DNA from: an uncultured Spartobacteria bacterium
GTDB taxonomy: Bacteria; Verrucomicrobiota; Verrucomicrobiia; Chthoniobacterales; JAATET01
DNA length: 15,928 bases
Reading direction: 5' to 3'
NCBI GenBank assembly: GCA_937901895.1
Contig: CALGTD010000162.1
Span: 1-15,928, forward strand
The notes under the pieces are model-generated. The model saw only the letters and a program-made list of their open reading frames with translations, did no database searches and was not told where the DNA came from. Below, one piece after another: positions 8,158 through 14,643 of this stretch; position 1 is the stretch's first letter, and the number at the start of each line of letters is the position of its first letter. The translations under genes and the position numbers were made by a program.

Positions 8158-9168
8158 TTATGCATCTGGACTGGCTCCCACGCCCGATGCACGACACAAG
8201 CTGGGATACCGCTCTGAAAGCGCGGTATACCAATCGACATCGGGCCAAGAGGCGAGATCACCAAACGCTTCTTCGATGTGCTGGTTCAGAAACGCCTCTT
8301 TATCGATGAGGCAAGCTCGATATGCCGAGAACACATCGTCGAAGCTTTCGCCCGATAACTGACGGAATCCGGGAGCTGTGATGTGATGCAGCGCGCGATT
8401 TTTCGATGGGGAGAGATGCAGGACCCGAACGCGGTCAAAGCCGCTATCCGGATGATGCTCAATCTGCCACGCGAGCATTTGCTGCCGCACGAGCTGATAT
8501 ACTGGCTCGAACAGAAAATCCTCGAACACTAGCCCATGCCCGTCTGAGATAGGTCCGTTCGGCTCAAAGAGCTTGTCCGCGTAGCGGCGATGCCGCGTTT
8601 CGTTGGAGCCGCTCAACCGATGGGTTTGGTATTGCTCTGTATATTTCCATTCGATCAGCAGGAGTTGGCGGCGACCATCGCGATCTACGAAGGCGACTGC
8701 TGCATCGGCAGCCGTTGCATTCGCGCCGCGACCGGGAGCGCGCCCCCCTGCTTCGCCGAGATAGTCGACCTTGTTCGGGCCCGTATATTCGAAGGTCACG
8801 AACCAGTCTTGGCCATTCGGCCCTCTCTCGATCGGTAAAACTTCCGGGGAAGGGGCGCCCAGCAGCACTTCAAGCCAACGGGAGAGGATTTCAGGTTTGT
8901 CGGCAAAAGGCATCAGGAAGTTGATGCAGCAAGCTTGCGATGATCGCGCGTGGCCGATGTAGCTGTGCCATTGGATTTTTTCTCGCTGGAAGACTTTCTC
9001 GATCTGCTTCCCATGTCCCATCAAGCCGGCCAGACGATCCTTACCTCCCAATTGGAATACGCGATCCCGAAATCGCTCCTTGTCCGGGAAAGCTTTGGCG
9101 AAATATTCGGACTGCTGCCGATGCTCGTCACGAGCAAAAGAACAGCGCTCACTTTTTGAGGTGCTCAC
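8158..9168 (-). CDS. Putative PD-(D/E)XK restriction endonuclease (resembles the PGN_0703 family)
   Basis: A predicted 336-residue protein. The core looks like a PD-(D/E)XK nuclease: D155 in ATAADAAVAFVD and E173-W-K175 in LLIEWKYTEQY. Other segments, SSQACCINFLMPF (76-88) and EPVYQLVRQQMLAW (221-234), fit my memory of the PGN_0703 family of putative restriction endonucleases, but I could not search. The start is taken as GTG 9168, which overlaps the stop of the Res-like gene as GTGA and has AAAGGG upstream; reading on to 9243 would only extend the overlap. Coupling to the Res-like gene implies matched amounts of the two products. Because the Res-like protein has its own C-terminal nuclease motif, this is a second, separate nuclease. 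No helicase motif is present. The nuclease class is fairly sure; whether it cuts alone or in a complex is unknown. Confidence 0.82.
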   Translation of the reverse strand: MSTSKSERCSFARDEHRQQSEYFAKAFPDKERFRDRVFQLGGKDRLAGLMGHGKQIEKVFQREKIQWHSYIGHARSSQACCINFLMPFADKPEILSRWLEVLLGAPSPEVLPIERGPNGQDWFVTFEYTGPNKVDYLGEAGGRAPGRGANATAADAAVAFVDRDGRRQLLLIEWKYTEQYQTHRLSGSNETRHRRYADKLFEPNGPISDGHGLVFEDFLFEPVYQLVRQQMLAWQIEHHPDSGFDRVRVLHLSPSKNRALHHITAPGFRQLSGESFDDVFSAYRACLIDKEAFLNQHIEEAFGDLASWPDVDWYTALSERYPSLCRASGVGASPDA

Positions 9169-12100
9169 GCAACGGCCCTTTCTCGGCCTACCGTATCGAG
9201 CCAAGCTTCCACTTTGCCCGCGAATTCGGTGGCTATCGTCCAAACATCGGTGAATTCAGCGAAGTCCCAGCGCCCATAATCGCCCAATGCGTTCACACCC
9301 GGCACCCAGAGGGTGCGCATCGTCTCCGCCTTGTCTTTGTCATCCTCGTCCCGCGCGCCCTTGATCTCGACCACGACGTTAAGAGGGTCGTCGTGACCGC
9401 GACCGTCGTCGACCCGCAGGATGAAGTCAGGGCGATAGCGGCGCGCTTCGCCCGCTGCGTTATAGGGCACTTCGAAACCTAGATTGTGGTTTTTGGCCCA
9501 GGCGAGAACGCGCGGGTGCTTGTCGGCGACACGGCAGAACTCGGCCTCCCAGTCGCTGTCGATCACAGCAAAGTTCATGTGGCAGCGTTCGCTCGTTTCA
9601 TAACGATCCTTACTCGTCATGAAGCTGACGTGCCGGGTGCTGCCCTCGCGATTGTAAGGGTCGAGCATCGCAAGGACGCGGCCGCCGCCCTCCTGCCCGC
9701 GCGTGATCGCCGCCATGATGCGGTCTGCGGCGCGGTCGGCGATGCTGTAATACATGAGTTGGGCAGGCTGGGTGCCACCACTCAGCACGACGTGCTCGGT
9801 AATCCAGCGGCGAACAACCGACTTCATCTGCACGATTAGCGAAATATTGGGACGCTCGCCAGCGTTGGTCATCCGGCGCTTCACTATCCAATCGGCGAGC
9901 CGCAGGTGGATTTCCGCCGCACGCGTGGTCGACAAATGCTCGATGGTCAGATCGGCAGTCTCGCCGATAATGCCGGAATTGATGGTCTCGGTCGCGCCCA
10001 CGAGTTCGGGGGTGAGCTCGAGCGTTGAATCCTGCGTGAAGGTTGCAGTTAGCTTCTCACTGGGCAGTTCGGTGCGATACCCCTCAACGCGCGGATAGCG
10101 AATCTCCGAAGCATCCCGCGCAGGGCTGATCGCATGAACCCGCACCATATTCTCAGGCGGCGACGGTTTGGAAACGACCGGCTGCGCGGTGAAGTCGAAC
10201 GGGATGCCGAGGACATCAGCATATTCAACCGGGAAGAGGCCGTCAGCCTTTAGTTGATAGGATTGGCGGCGGAGCGCCCGGCCGATGACCTGCTCGCACA
10301 GCAATTGTGTGCCGAAAGCGCGAACACCGAGCACGTGCGTGACCGTGTTGGCGTCCCACCCCTCGGTCAGCATCGACACGGAGACAACGCAGCGGATACC
10401 TTCGCCAAGCTGACCCTTGCGGCCGACGGTGTTCATCACTTCGCGTAAGATCGAAGCGTCATCGATCTTGTCGGCAGCGGCGCGGTCGCCGGTCCGTTGA
10501 ATCAACTCGTCCTTGAAGCGCGCTATCTCGTCTTTCGCAGCGTCGCGGAACTCCGGGCTGATTGCTTCGCCGCTCTCGAGCTGCAGGCTGTCGATCAGCA
10601 ACGTGCGCATTCGCGGCAGAGCGGTGCCGTCCGGGTCGTAATTGCGGAACAGCTCGCACTTCCCTCGAATCTGAGTGATTGTGCCATGCTCGTCCTCGAT
10701 CTCGTAGCCGGCGATGTAGTCGTGAACGAGCTTCGAGGTTGCGGTGTTGTTGCATACCACGATGAAGACTGGATCGACCCCGATTCCTGCCTCGCGCCAT
10801 AGCTCGTAGGTCTTCTCATAATGACCATAGAGCGCATCAATCGCCGCGAGTAGTTCGTTTGGCAGTTTTTGGGGGTCGAGGCCCTTCGCGTTCCCTCTGC
10901 CTTTCTTTGGGAGCTGTTTGCCGACATACTCCCAGAGATTGCGAAACATCGGCGTGTCGCCCCCCGGGACATTGTCCATCACCGGCACACGCGGCAGTTT
11001 CACGATCCCACACTCAATCGCGTCCATCAGGCTGAAATCGCTCATGACCCAGCCGAACAGCGATCCTTCACGATAGCCGGAACCTCGTAAGAAGAAGGGG
11101 GTCGCCGATAGGTCGTAGACCATGGACACGCCCAGTTCGCGCTTCACCGCTTCGATGCCCGAAATCCACAGGCGCGCGGCTTCATTGGCTTCCTTCGCTT
11201 CGGCGAGATCATCGCCCTTGAGACTCTTCCGTTCTTCGTCGGTGAGGGGGCGTTCGCGATAGCAATGATGCGCCTCGTCGTTGATGACGACGATATTCTT
11301 GAGGCCCATCAGTTCGCCGGCGACGCGGCGGATCATCGCCCCGTCGCTCTCCTGTCTCGGTGTCGTGCGCAGCGCGGCCTGCTGCACCTTGTTCAGCGGA
11401 ATCTCGTCCTTCTTTTTGAATGCATGGTAATTGGTTATGACGATCTTCGCCCGGCCGAGATCCATAAGCATGTCCTCAGGCACGATTTCGCGGCTTTGGT
11501 AATAGCTCTCGGGGTCGTTCGGCTGGAGGACGCGCAGACGATCCTTGATGGTTATCCCCGGCGCGACGACCAAGAAGCCTTTCGAGAAACGCTTCGCATT
11601 TGGATGACGCACAGCGTTGAGCGTCTGCCAGGCGATGAGCATTGCCATTACCGTCGTCTTGCCGGCGCCAGTTGCGAGCTTGAGTGCCAGTCGCATCAGG
11701 TCCGGGTTTGAAGCCGCATTGGCCGCCTCGAGATGTGCCCAGAAGCGCCGCCCCTGCGCGGATGAACGCGGAGCGACTTCGGTCATCCAGATGACCGTCT
11801 CGACGGCTTCGACCTGGCAGAAGAAAGGACGCTGATTTGCGAAATCGTGTGTGCGCCAGTGGCGCAGTAGCCGCGCGGTTGTCGGTGTGACTTGCCACTG
11901 GCTCTCGGGCAGCCGGCGCCAACTTGCCACGGCCGAGCGAATGCCGTTGATGACTTCAACCGGGTTATACTCGTCACCGCTATCGTCGACGAGGAAGTCA
12001 GTTTGAACGGCTTTGCCTCGAATTTTCTTTGCTTTTGGTATCGGCGAAACCAACGCGCTTGGACGCCTCCTCGGCACGAGGACGTTTGTCGGTTGACCCT

Positions 12101-12179
12101 GCTCGTCAAGTTCCCAGTGGCGTTCTGGCTCAGAATAAGGTGAGTTCAGAATAGGGGAGTCGAAAAAAGCTTCACCCAT
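9165..12179 (-). CDS. Type III restriction Res-like DEAD/DEAH ATPase with C-terminal nuclease motif
   Basis: A 1004-residue predicted restriction motor and nuclease. Superfamily 2 motifs run in order: Walker A ATGAGKTTV (169-177), NDEAHHCYRE (300-309), DLSATPFF (356-363), LTEGWDANTVTHVLGVRAFG (604-623) and EQVIGRALRRQS (629-640). Near the C-terminus YRPDF (915-919) and VVVEIKG (935-941) give a PD-(D/E)XK-like nuclease, with D918, E938 and K940 as candidates. Size and layout fit type III Res subunits, and I believe the closest named group is the BPTD_3080-type restriction endonucleases. It is the first gene of the operon. Start ATG 12179 follows a GGGGGTGGG run. A -10-like TATATG lies on the minus strand at 12210-12205, without a convincing -35. 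It should translocate or unwind DNA and cleave DNA lacking the mark set by the methyltransferase at 3368-6172, as in known type III systems; that pairing is inferred from context. Confidence 0.94.
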   Translation of the reverse strand: MGEAFFDSPILNSPYSEPERHWELDEQGQPTNVLVPRRRPSALVSPIPKAKKIRGKAVQTDFLVDDSGDEYNPVEVINGIRSAVASWRRLPESQWQVTPTTARLLRHWRTHDFANQRPFFCQVEAVETVIWMTEVAPRSSAQGRRFWAHLEAANAASNPDLMRLALKLATGAGKTTVMAMLIAWQTLNAVRHPNAKRFSKGFLVVAPGITIKDRLRVLQPNDPESYYQSREIVPEDMLMDLGRAKIVITNYHAFKKKDEIPLNKVQQAALRTTPRQESDGAMIRRVAGELMGLKNIVVINDEAHHCYRERPLTDEERKSLKGDDLAEAKEANEAARLWISGIEAVKRELGVSMVYDLSATPFFLRGSGYREGSLFGWVMSDFSLMDAIECGIVKLPRVPVMDNVPGGDTPMFRNLWEYVGKQLPKKGRGNAKGLDPQKLPNELLAAIDALYGHYEKTYELWREAGIGVDPVFIVVCNNTATSKLVHDYIAGYEIEDEHGTITQIRGKCELFRNYDPDGTALPRMRTLLIDSLQLESGEAISPEFRDAAKDEIARFKDELIQRTGDRAAADKIDDASILREVMNTVGRKGQLGEGIRCVVSVSMLTEGWDANTVTHVLGVRAFGTQLLCEQVIGRALRRQSYQLKADGLFPVEYADVLGIPFDFTAQPVVSKPSPPENMVRVHAISPARDASEIRYPRVEGYRTELPSEKLTATFTQDSTLELTPELVGATETINSGIIGETADLTIEHLSTTRAAEIHLRLADWIVKRRMTNAGERPNISLIVQMKSVVRRWITEHVVLSGGTQPAQLMYYSIADRAADRIMAAITRGQEGGGRVLAMLDPYNREGSTRHVSFMTSKDRYETSERCHMNFAVIDSDWEAEFCRVADKHPRVLAWAKNHNLGFEVPYNAAGEARRYRPDFILRVDDGRGHDDPLNVVVEIKGARDEDDKDKAETMRTLWVPGVNALGDYGRWDFAEFTDVWTIATEFAGKVEAWLDTVGRERAVA

Positions 12180-12261
12180 GAATGACGCCCACCCCCTACT
12201 GCATCATATAGTTTCGTCGGCTTCGCTACCCCGTTGTCTTCTATTCCTCAAGTATTTGTCA

Positions 12262-12271
12262 CCCCCCCCCC
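12262..12271. repeat. Homopolymer tract, ten C on the plus strand
   Basis: Ten consecutive C lie about 83 bases before the start of the first gene of the defence operon (ten G on its coding strand). Such tracts slip easily during replication. In some bacteria tracts of this kind in or before restriction-modification genes give on/off expression. Here it is in non-coding DNA, so any effect would be on promoter spacing or strength; that is a guess. A sequencing or assembly error in length is also possible. Confidence 0.75.
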
Positions 12272-12293
12272 GATGGCTGTTGTTCGATTCAAA

Positions 12294-12310
12294 AGGTTCC
12301 ATAGGAACCT
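12294..12310 (-). terminator. Weak candidate intrinsic terminator downstream of the 208-residue gene
   Basis: The arms AGGTTCC and GGAACCT form a 7-base-pair hairpin with a 3-base loop. Read on the minus strand it is followed by TTTT, continuing TTTTGAATC. It lies about 120 bases after the stop of the gene at 12431-13057 and before the defence operon starts, so it could separate the two units. Four T residues and a short stem make it a weak terminator. The 251-base gap (12180-12430) holds, besides this, only the C tract and probably the operon promoter. Confidence 0.45.
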
Positions 12311-12430
12311 AAGAAGTAAACCGACCTCCACATCAAATCCGCAGAAAACCGACGAAAACCGCCCTGCAAGTGTTAGCTTTGGACTGAAATCGTTGATTCT
12401 ACGGAACCAACATGGAAACAACGTGACCAC

Positions 12431-13057
12431 TTATCGAAGGAGGTCTCCCGGAAATCGGGTGTTGTCCGTCCAATGCCCGTGCACGAAGTCGCCGGCATAG
12501 GGATGCCACGGGGGCACGACCTCCCACCCGGCGACACCCGACCGAGCAAGACCGACGAATCCGAGCGCCTGATCGGTGCGAAGGCGCGACCAGCGTTCCC
12601 CCGTTGTAGGCGCCTTAATATCCTGCTCCGCCCGCCACAACTGATCGTCAGGACGTCCGTGCAGTTCCTTCCAGGTTTCAAAAATTAGGTCAGCCTCTTC
12701 CCACGACGTGGCGAAGATCAATGTCCGGGCATCTTCCCGGCTGGTCACGAACTCATGGCAGAGGACGGGTGCTAGCGATCGGTAGTAAGCACCGGGATCC
12801 TCGAAGTCCGGAGGAACTACAATCCACCCGAGGTCCCGAACCCAGTAGGCAATGCCCTCGCCCCGAGCGCGAGGAAGCAAGATGTGACGCCCGAGTTCCC
12901 AGTCGGTGTTATCGGCGTCGATTGTGAAATCTCCGGGTTCTCGATGAAACCTATGGTGGAACCATTGAAGCGCTAGGTGCTGAGCCTTTGCGTTCGCTTC
13001 TGCAATGACAGTCAGGTAGCCAGCAATCTCAGGAAATCGAGCGGTAAAGATATTCAT
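12431..13057 (-). CDS. Hypothetical protein, unrecognised
   Basis: I do not recognise this protein. With ATG 13057 it has 208 residues (MNIFTARFPEIAG...); the frame also allows ATG 13102, giving 223. I prefer 13057 because a purine-rich AAGAGAAAG lies upstream, while the earlier start has no ribosome-binding sequence. It looks soluble: no signal peptide or membrane segment. It is rich in Trp and His (for example WFHHRFHREPGDF and EGIAYWVRDLGWIVVPPDF), with an acidic middle part containing SWEEADLIFETWKE. No nuclease, ATPase or DNA-binding motif is evident. It sits alone between the defence operon and the rep-like gene, with a structured non-coding stretch upstream and a possible terminator downstream. 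Normal codon use and lack of stops over the full frame support a real gene. It could be cargo of the element or an accessory defence gene. Confidence 0.7.
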   Translation of the reverse strand: MNIFTARFPEIAGYLTVIAEANAKAQHLALQWFHHRFHREPGDFTIDADNTDWELGRHILLPRARGEGIAYWVRDLGWIVVPPDFEDPGAYYRSLAPVLCHEFVTSREDARTLIFATSWEEADLIFETWKELHGRPDDQLWRAEQDIKAPTTGERWSRLRTDQALGFVGLARSGVAGWEVVPPWHPYAGDFVHGHWTDNTRFPGDLLR

Positions 13058-13216
13058 ACACAGTCTTTCTCTTGGTTTCGGTGTAGAAATCTTTTGACTC
13101 ATCCAGTCGATGGAAGCGGGTGGGAAATTCAGTGGGTCATGGATTCCATCGTTGGTGGATGTGTGGCCCCTAGATTCCCAATCGCGTTGTTTTCGTTGGA
13201 TACTCTTATTCTAATG

Positions 13217-13320
13217 CCCGCCCTGATCTATGAGGCGGGTTAAGCAGTCAGGAGCCTTGGACTGCGTAAGGAGGGACGACCGGCGGTCGCGTCCTTGGTC
13301 CGCGCCGACAGGCGGCGCGG
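13217..13320. repeat. Four consecutive inverted repeats (stem-loop cluster)
   Basis: Four hairpins follow each other in about 105 bases of non-coding DNA. Arms CCCGCC/GGCGGG at 13217-13222 and 13234-13239; GCAGTC/GACTGC at 13244-13249 and 13260-13265; GGACG/CGTCC at 13274-13278 and 13290-13294, with inner pairs ACC/GGT; and CCGCGCCG/CGGCGCGG at 13300-13307 and 13313-13320, a perfect 8-base-pair stem with loop ACAGG. The last one begins 15 bases beyond the stop of the rep-like gene. None is followed by a T run on either strand, so simple intrinsic termination is not a good explanation. A replication origin, a structured RNA or a transcript-stabilising end are possible. The pairings are seen directly; the function is unknown. 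Confidence 0.7.
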
Positions 13321-13335
13321 TTATGTGAAGAAGGC

Positions 13336-13803
13336 TTAGTTCGGATGGAAATCCGTCGAGATGAAGTAGAGGGGATCCGCCCCGCTCGCCTTCTTCGTGA
13401 TATACGAGGCCCAACCTCGGGACGTCATATCCTGGACATGCACACTTCCCGCCCCTCGGCTCGCCCGGTGCCAGATCTTCCCGAGCGCCGTTGGGTCGAT
13501 GCCCCCTACGCGCGCGGCAAAGCCCCTCAGGTCAGCCGCCACATGCAGATGAGCATTGGTATCCAGGTTCTCAGGCCAAGCGATTGCGAGGAACCGGTCG
13601 GAGCTGGGTAATTTGCTAACGTGCTGCTTTGCATGAATCACGCGGTCGACGTTCATGCAGAAGTTTCCAAAGATGGAGCGCAGCCTATTGGGGGAAAGCT
13701 CCCGATCTGTGTTCAGTGTGAGCGCGTGAGGAAACCGATTGCTTGAAAGCATGTCGATGTAGGCGCGTCGTAGTGATGATGAATGTGTGCTGGCGTGTAT
13801 CAT
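13336..13803 (-). CDS. Small HUH-type Rep-like protein
   Basis: A 155-residue protein with the three motifs expected of rolling-circle Rep or relaxase (HUH) enzymes. They are motif 1 ALTLNTD (27-33), motif 2 HLHV in NTDREL-distant context NAHLHVAADLRGF (83-95), where two His flank a hydrophobic residue, and motif 3 GWASYITKKAS (129-139) with Tyr and Lys in the Y-x-x-K spacing. Such enzymes nick one DNA strand and stay attached through the Tyr, with a metal held by the two His. It is shorter than most Rep proteins and has no helicase domain, so it may be a minimal or remnant Rep. The start ATG 13803 lies only a few bases after a promoter-like sequence; ATG 13752 is an alternative that keeps all motifs. 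It follows the XRE-type regulator by 43 bases on the same strand. The motif match is by eye. Confidence 0.68.
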   Translation of the reverse strand: MIHASTHSSSLRRAYIDMLSSNRFPHALTLNTDRELSPNRLRSIFGNFCMNVDRVIHAKQHVSKLPSSDRFLAIAWPENLDTNAHLHVAADLRGFAARVGGIDPTALGKIWHRASRGAGSVHVQDMTSRGWASYITKKASGADPLYFISTDFHPN

Positions 13804-13819
13804 AGTTCACACATGATAC
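13797..13819. promoter_or_regulatory. Inverted repeat GTATCAT / ATGATAC over the rep-like start
   Basis: Arms GTATCAT (13797-13803) and ATGATAC (13813-13819) with a 9-base spacer form a perfect 7-base-pair dyad. One arm covers the start codon of the rep-like gene and the other its -10 element. This is a good position for a repressor operator. It overlaps one of the CACACATG octamers described separately. Confidence 0.5.
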
Positions 13820-13838
13820 GTGTTTACGAGCACACATG
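13808..13838 (-). promoter_or_regulatory. Promoter of the rep-like gene with two CATGTGTG octamers
   Basis: On the minus strand TTGCAT (13841-13836) is followed after 17 bases by TATCAT (13818-13813), a fair sigma-70-type pair. The octamer CATGTGTG occurs twice in it, at 13838-13831 directly after the -35 and at 13815-13808 overlapping the -10, 23 bases apart. An ATGTGTG in the opposite orientation lies further down at 13783-13789. The same octamer is found in front of the small gene at 14449. The transcription start would fall about 3 bases before ATG 13803, which suggests a leaderless message. The product of the neighbouring XRE-type gene is the likely ligand. Confidence 0.55.
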
Positions 13839-13846
13839 CAAGAGCC

Positions 13847-14404
13847 TCAGGATAATGCTCGCTCGATCGCCGACAGATCGTGACTCTTCAAGCCTTCGCG
13901 GCTGAGCTCCGGCCGCAATCGTCGCAAGAGTAGGATTAGAGGGATCTCCGCGGGCGATAGCCACCTTCGCGCGGCATTTCTGTCTAGGACAACCTCCCTG
14001 AGAACCTCCTTCTGGCCTTCGGTCAGATCATCAAGCGCGCCACCAGAAAGTTCAACCAGCTGGGTCACCATGTTCATGCGCGCGCCCTCTTCCGCGGCCG
14101 CGCCATGCGGCTCCAACAGGTGCATTGCTGCAGGGTTTCGCTGTGCGACCGCGGCGCGAAAGAAGTCCGCGGCAGGTATTTCCAAGGCTTCTGCAATATC
14201 GGTTGCGCGCTCCAGGGGCACCGGAATTCTTCCGTTTGCCATATGACTCAACACCGTGGCTTGCTTGTAGCCCAGTTGCTTGGCCAGGCCGCGGAGCGAC
14301 AGGCCACGCCTCTGTCCGGCCCGCTCCACCGCCGTCCGCAGCATGCCAGACGCGATGGTGTCCGCGTATGGGTAAGGATTCTCTGGCACAGTTCGCTCGC
14401 GCAT
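13847..14404 (-). CDS. XRE-type helix-turn-helix regulator
   Basis: A predicted 185-residue DNA-binding regulator. Residues about 22-80 form a Cro/C1-type helix-turn-helix: a first helix through RRGLSLRGLAKQLG (32-45), then KQATVLSHMANGRIP (47-61) as the turn and recognition helix, and a following helix ending ALEIPAADFF. The C-terminal 100 residues are charged and unrecognised. I start it at ATG 14404 because AAGAGGG lies five bases upstream; GTG 14446 in the same frame would add 14 residues but would place the start inside a conserved octamer. It is divergent from the small gene and integrase and leads into the rep-like gene after 43 bases. The octamer CACACATG is present in both flanking control regions, so it probably represses itself, the rep-like gene and the integrase unit, like a phage or island repressor. 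It has no obvious protease or sensor domain. Confidence 0.88.
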   Translation of the reverse strand: MRERTVPENPYPYADTIASGMLRTAVERAGQRRGLSLRGLAKQLGYKQATVLSHMANGRIPVPLERATDIAEALEIPAADFFRAAVAQRNPAAMHLLEPHGAAAEEGARMNMVTQLVELSGGALDDLTEGQKEVLREVVLDRNAARRWLSPAEIPLILLLRRLRPELSREGLKSHDLSAIERALS

Positions 14405-14413
14405 CTCGCCCTC

Positions 14414-14451
14414 TTGCAACGTCGATAAATGCGTGTTATTAGACACACATG
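14414..14451 (+). promoter_or_regulatory. Promoter and operator of the small gene-integrase unit
   Basis: TTGCAA (14414-14419), a 17-base spacer and TATTAG (14437-14442) make a plausible promoter. The start codon at 14449 is six bases after the -10, so transcription would start at or very near the ATG. Over it lies CGTGTT-N6-CACACATG (14432-14451), which also occurs at 13819-13838 in the rep-like promoter with the same N6 length: 14 of the 20 positions lie in the two conserved blocks. This shared sequence is the best candidate for the binding site of the XRE-type regulator. Confidence 0.55.
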
Positions 14452-14643
14452 AGTGTTTATAAAAATACGTATGCCACGAGTGCTGCCGTGCGTCGAGCGA
14501 TTTCCGCCATCAAGTCGGCCGGCATGGCGATCGGAAGTGTCGAGCTTCTTCCCGATGGAACGATACGTGTTGTGCCTGCTGAGCTAGCTCGCAACGAGCC
14601 CGCAAATGACTTCGACAAGTGGGACGCCGCAGGCCAGCTGTGA
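14449..14643 (+). CDS. Small protein upstream of and coupled to the integrase
   Basis: A 64-residue protein with a helical first half (AVRRAISAIKSAG, 13-25), a beta-type middle (SVELLPDGTIRVV, 30-42) and the C-terminal NDFDKWDAAGQL. Small proteins of this pattern, with a PDGTIR turn and an NDFD...W/L end, often precede tyrosine integrases in alphaproteobacterial prophages and islands; their function is not established. An excisionase or directionality role is possible, but I see no clear helix-turn-helix. No ribosome-binding sequence precedes ATG 14449 and a promoter -10 is six bases upstream, so it is probably leaderless. Its stop overlaps the integrase GTG as GTGA. Confidence 0.72.
   Translation: MSVYKNTYATSAAVRRAISAIKSAGMAIGSVELLPDGTIRVVPAELARNEPANDFDKWDAAGQL

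Noticed and set aside
9204..9215. Short match to the tRNA anticodon arm (AAGCTTCC) as a left attachment site
   Set aside because: Eight bases inside a coding gene are expected by chance; similar matches occur near 3473.
183..12179. DISARM or BREX system
   Set aside because: No DUF1998, phospholipase D-type, BrxL, PglZ or BrxC-like gene is present; the methyltransferase is of the beta, Mod-like type.
13211..13245. Integron attC-like site (GTTAAGC with the CCCGCC/GGCGGG stem)
   Set aside because: Only one core-like heptamer is present and the partner (TTCTAAT) does not match; no integron integrase or cassette array is seen.
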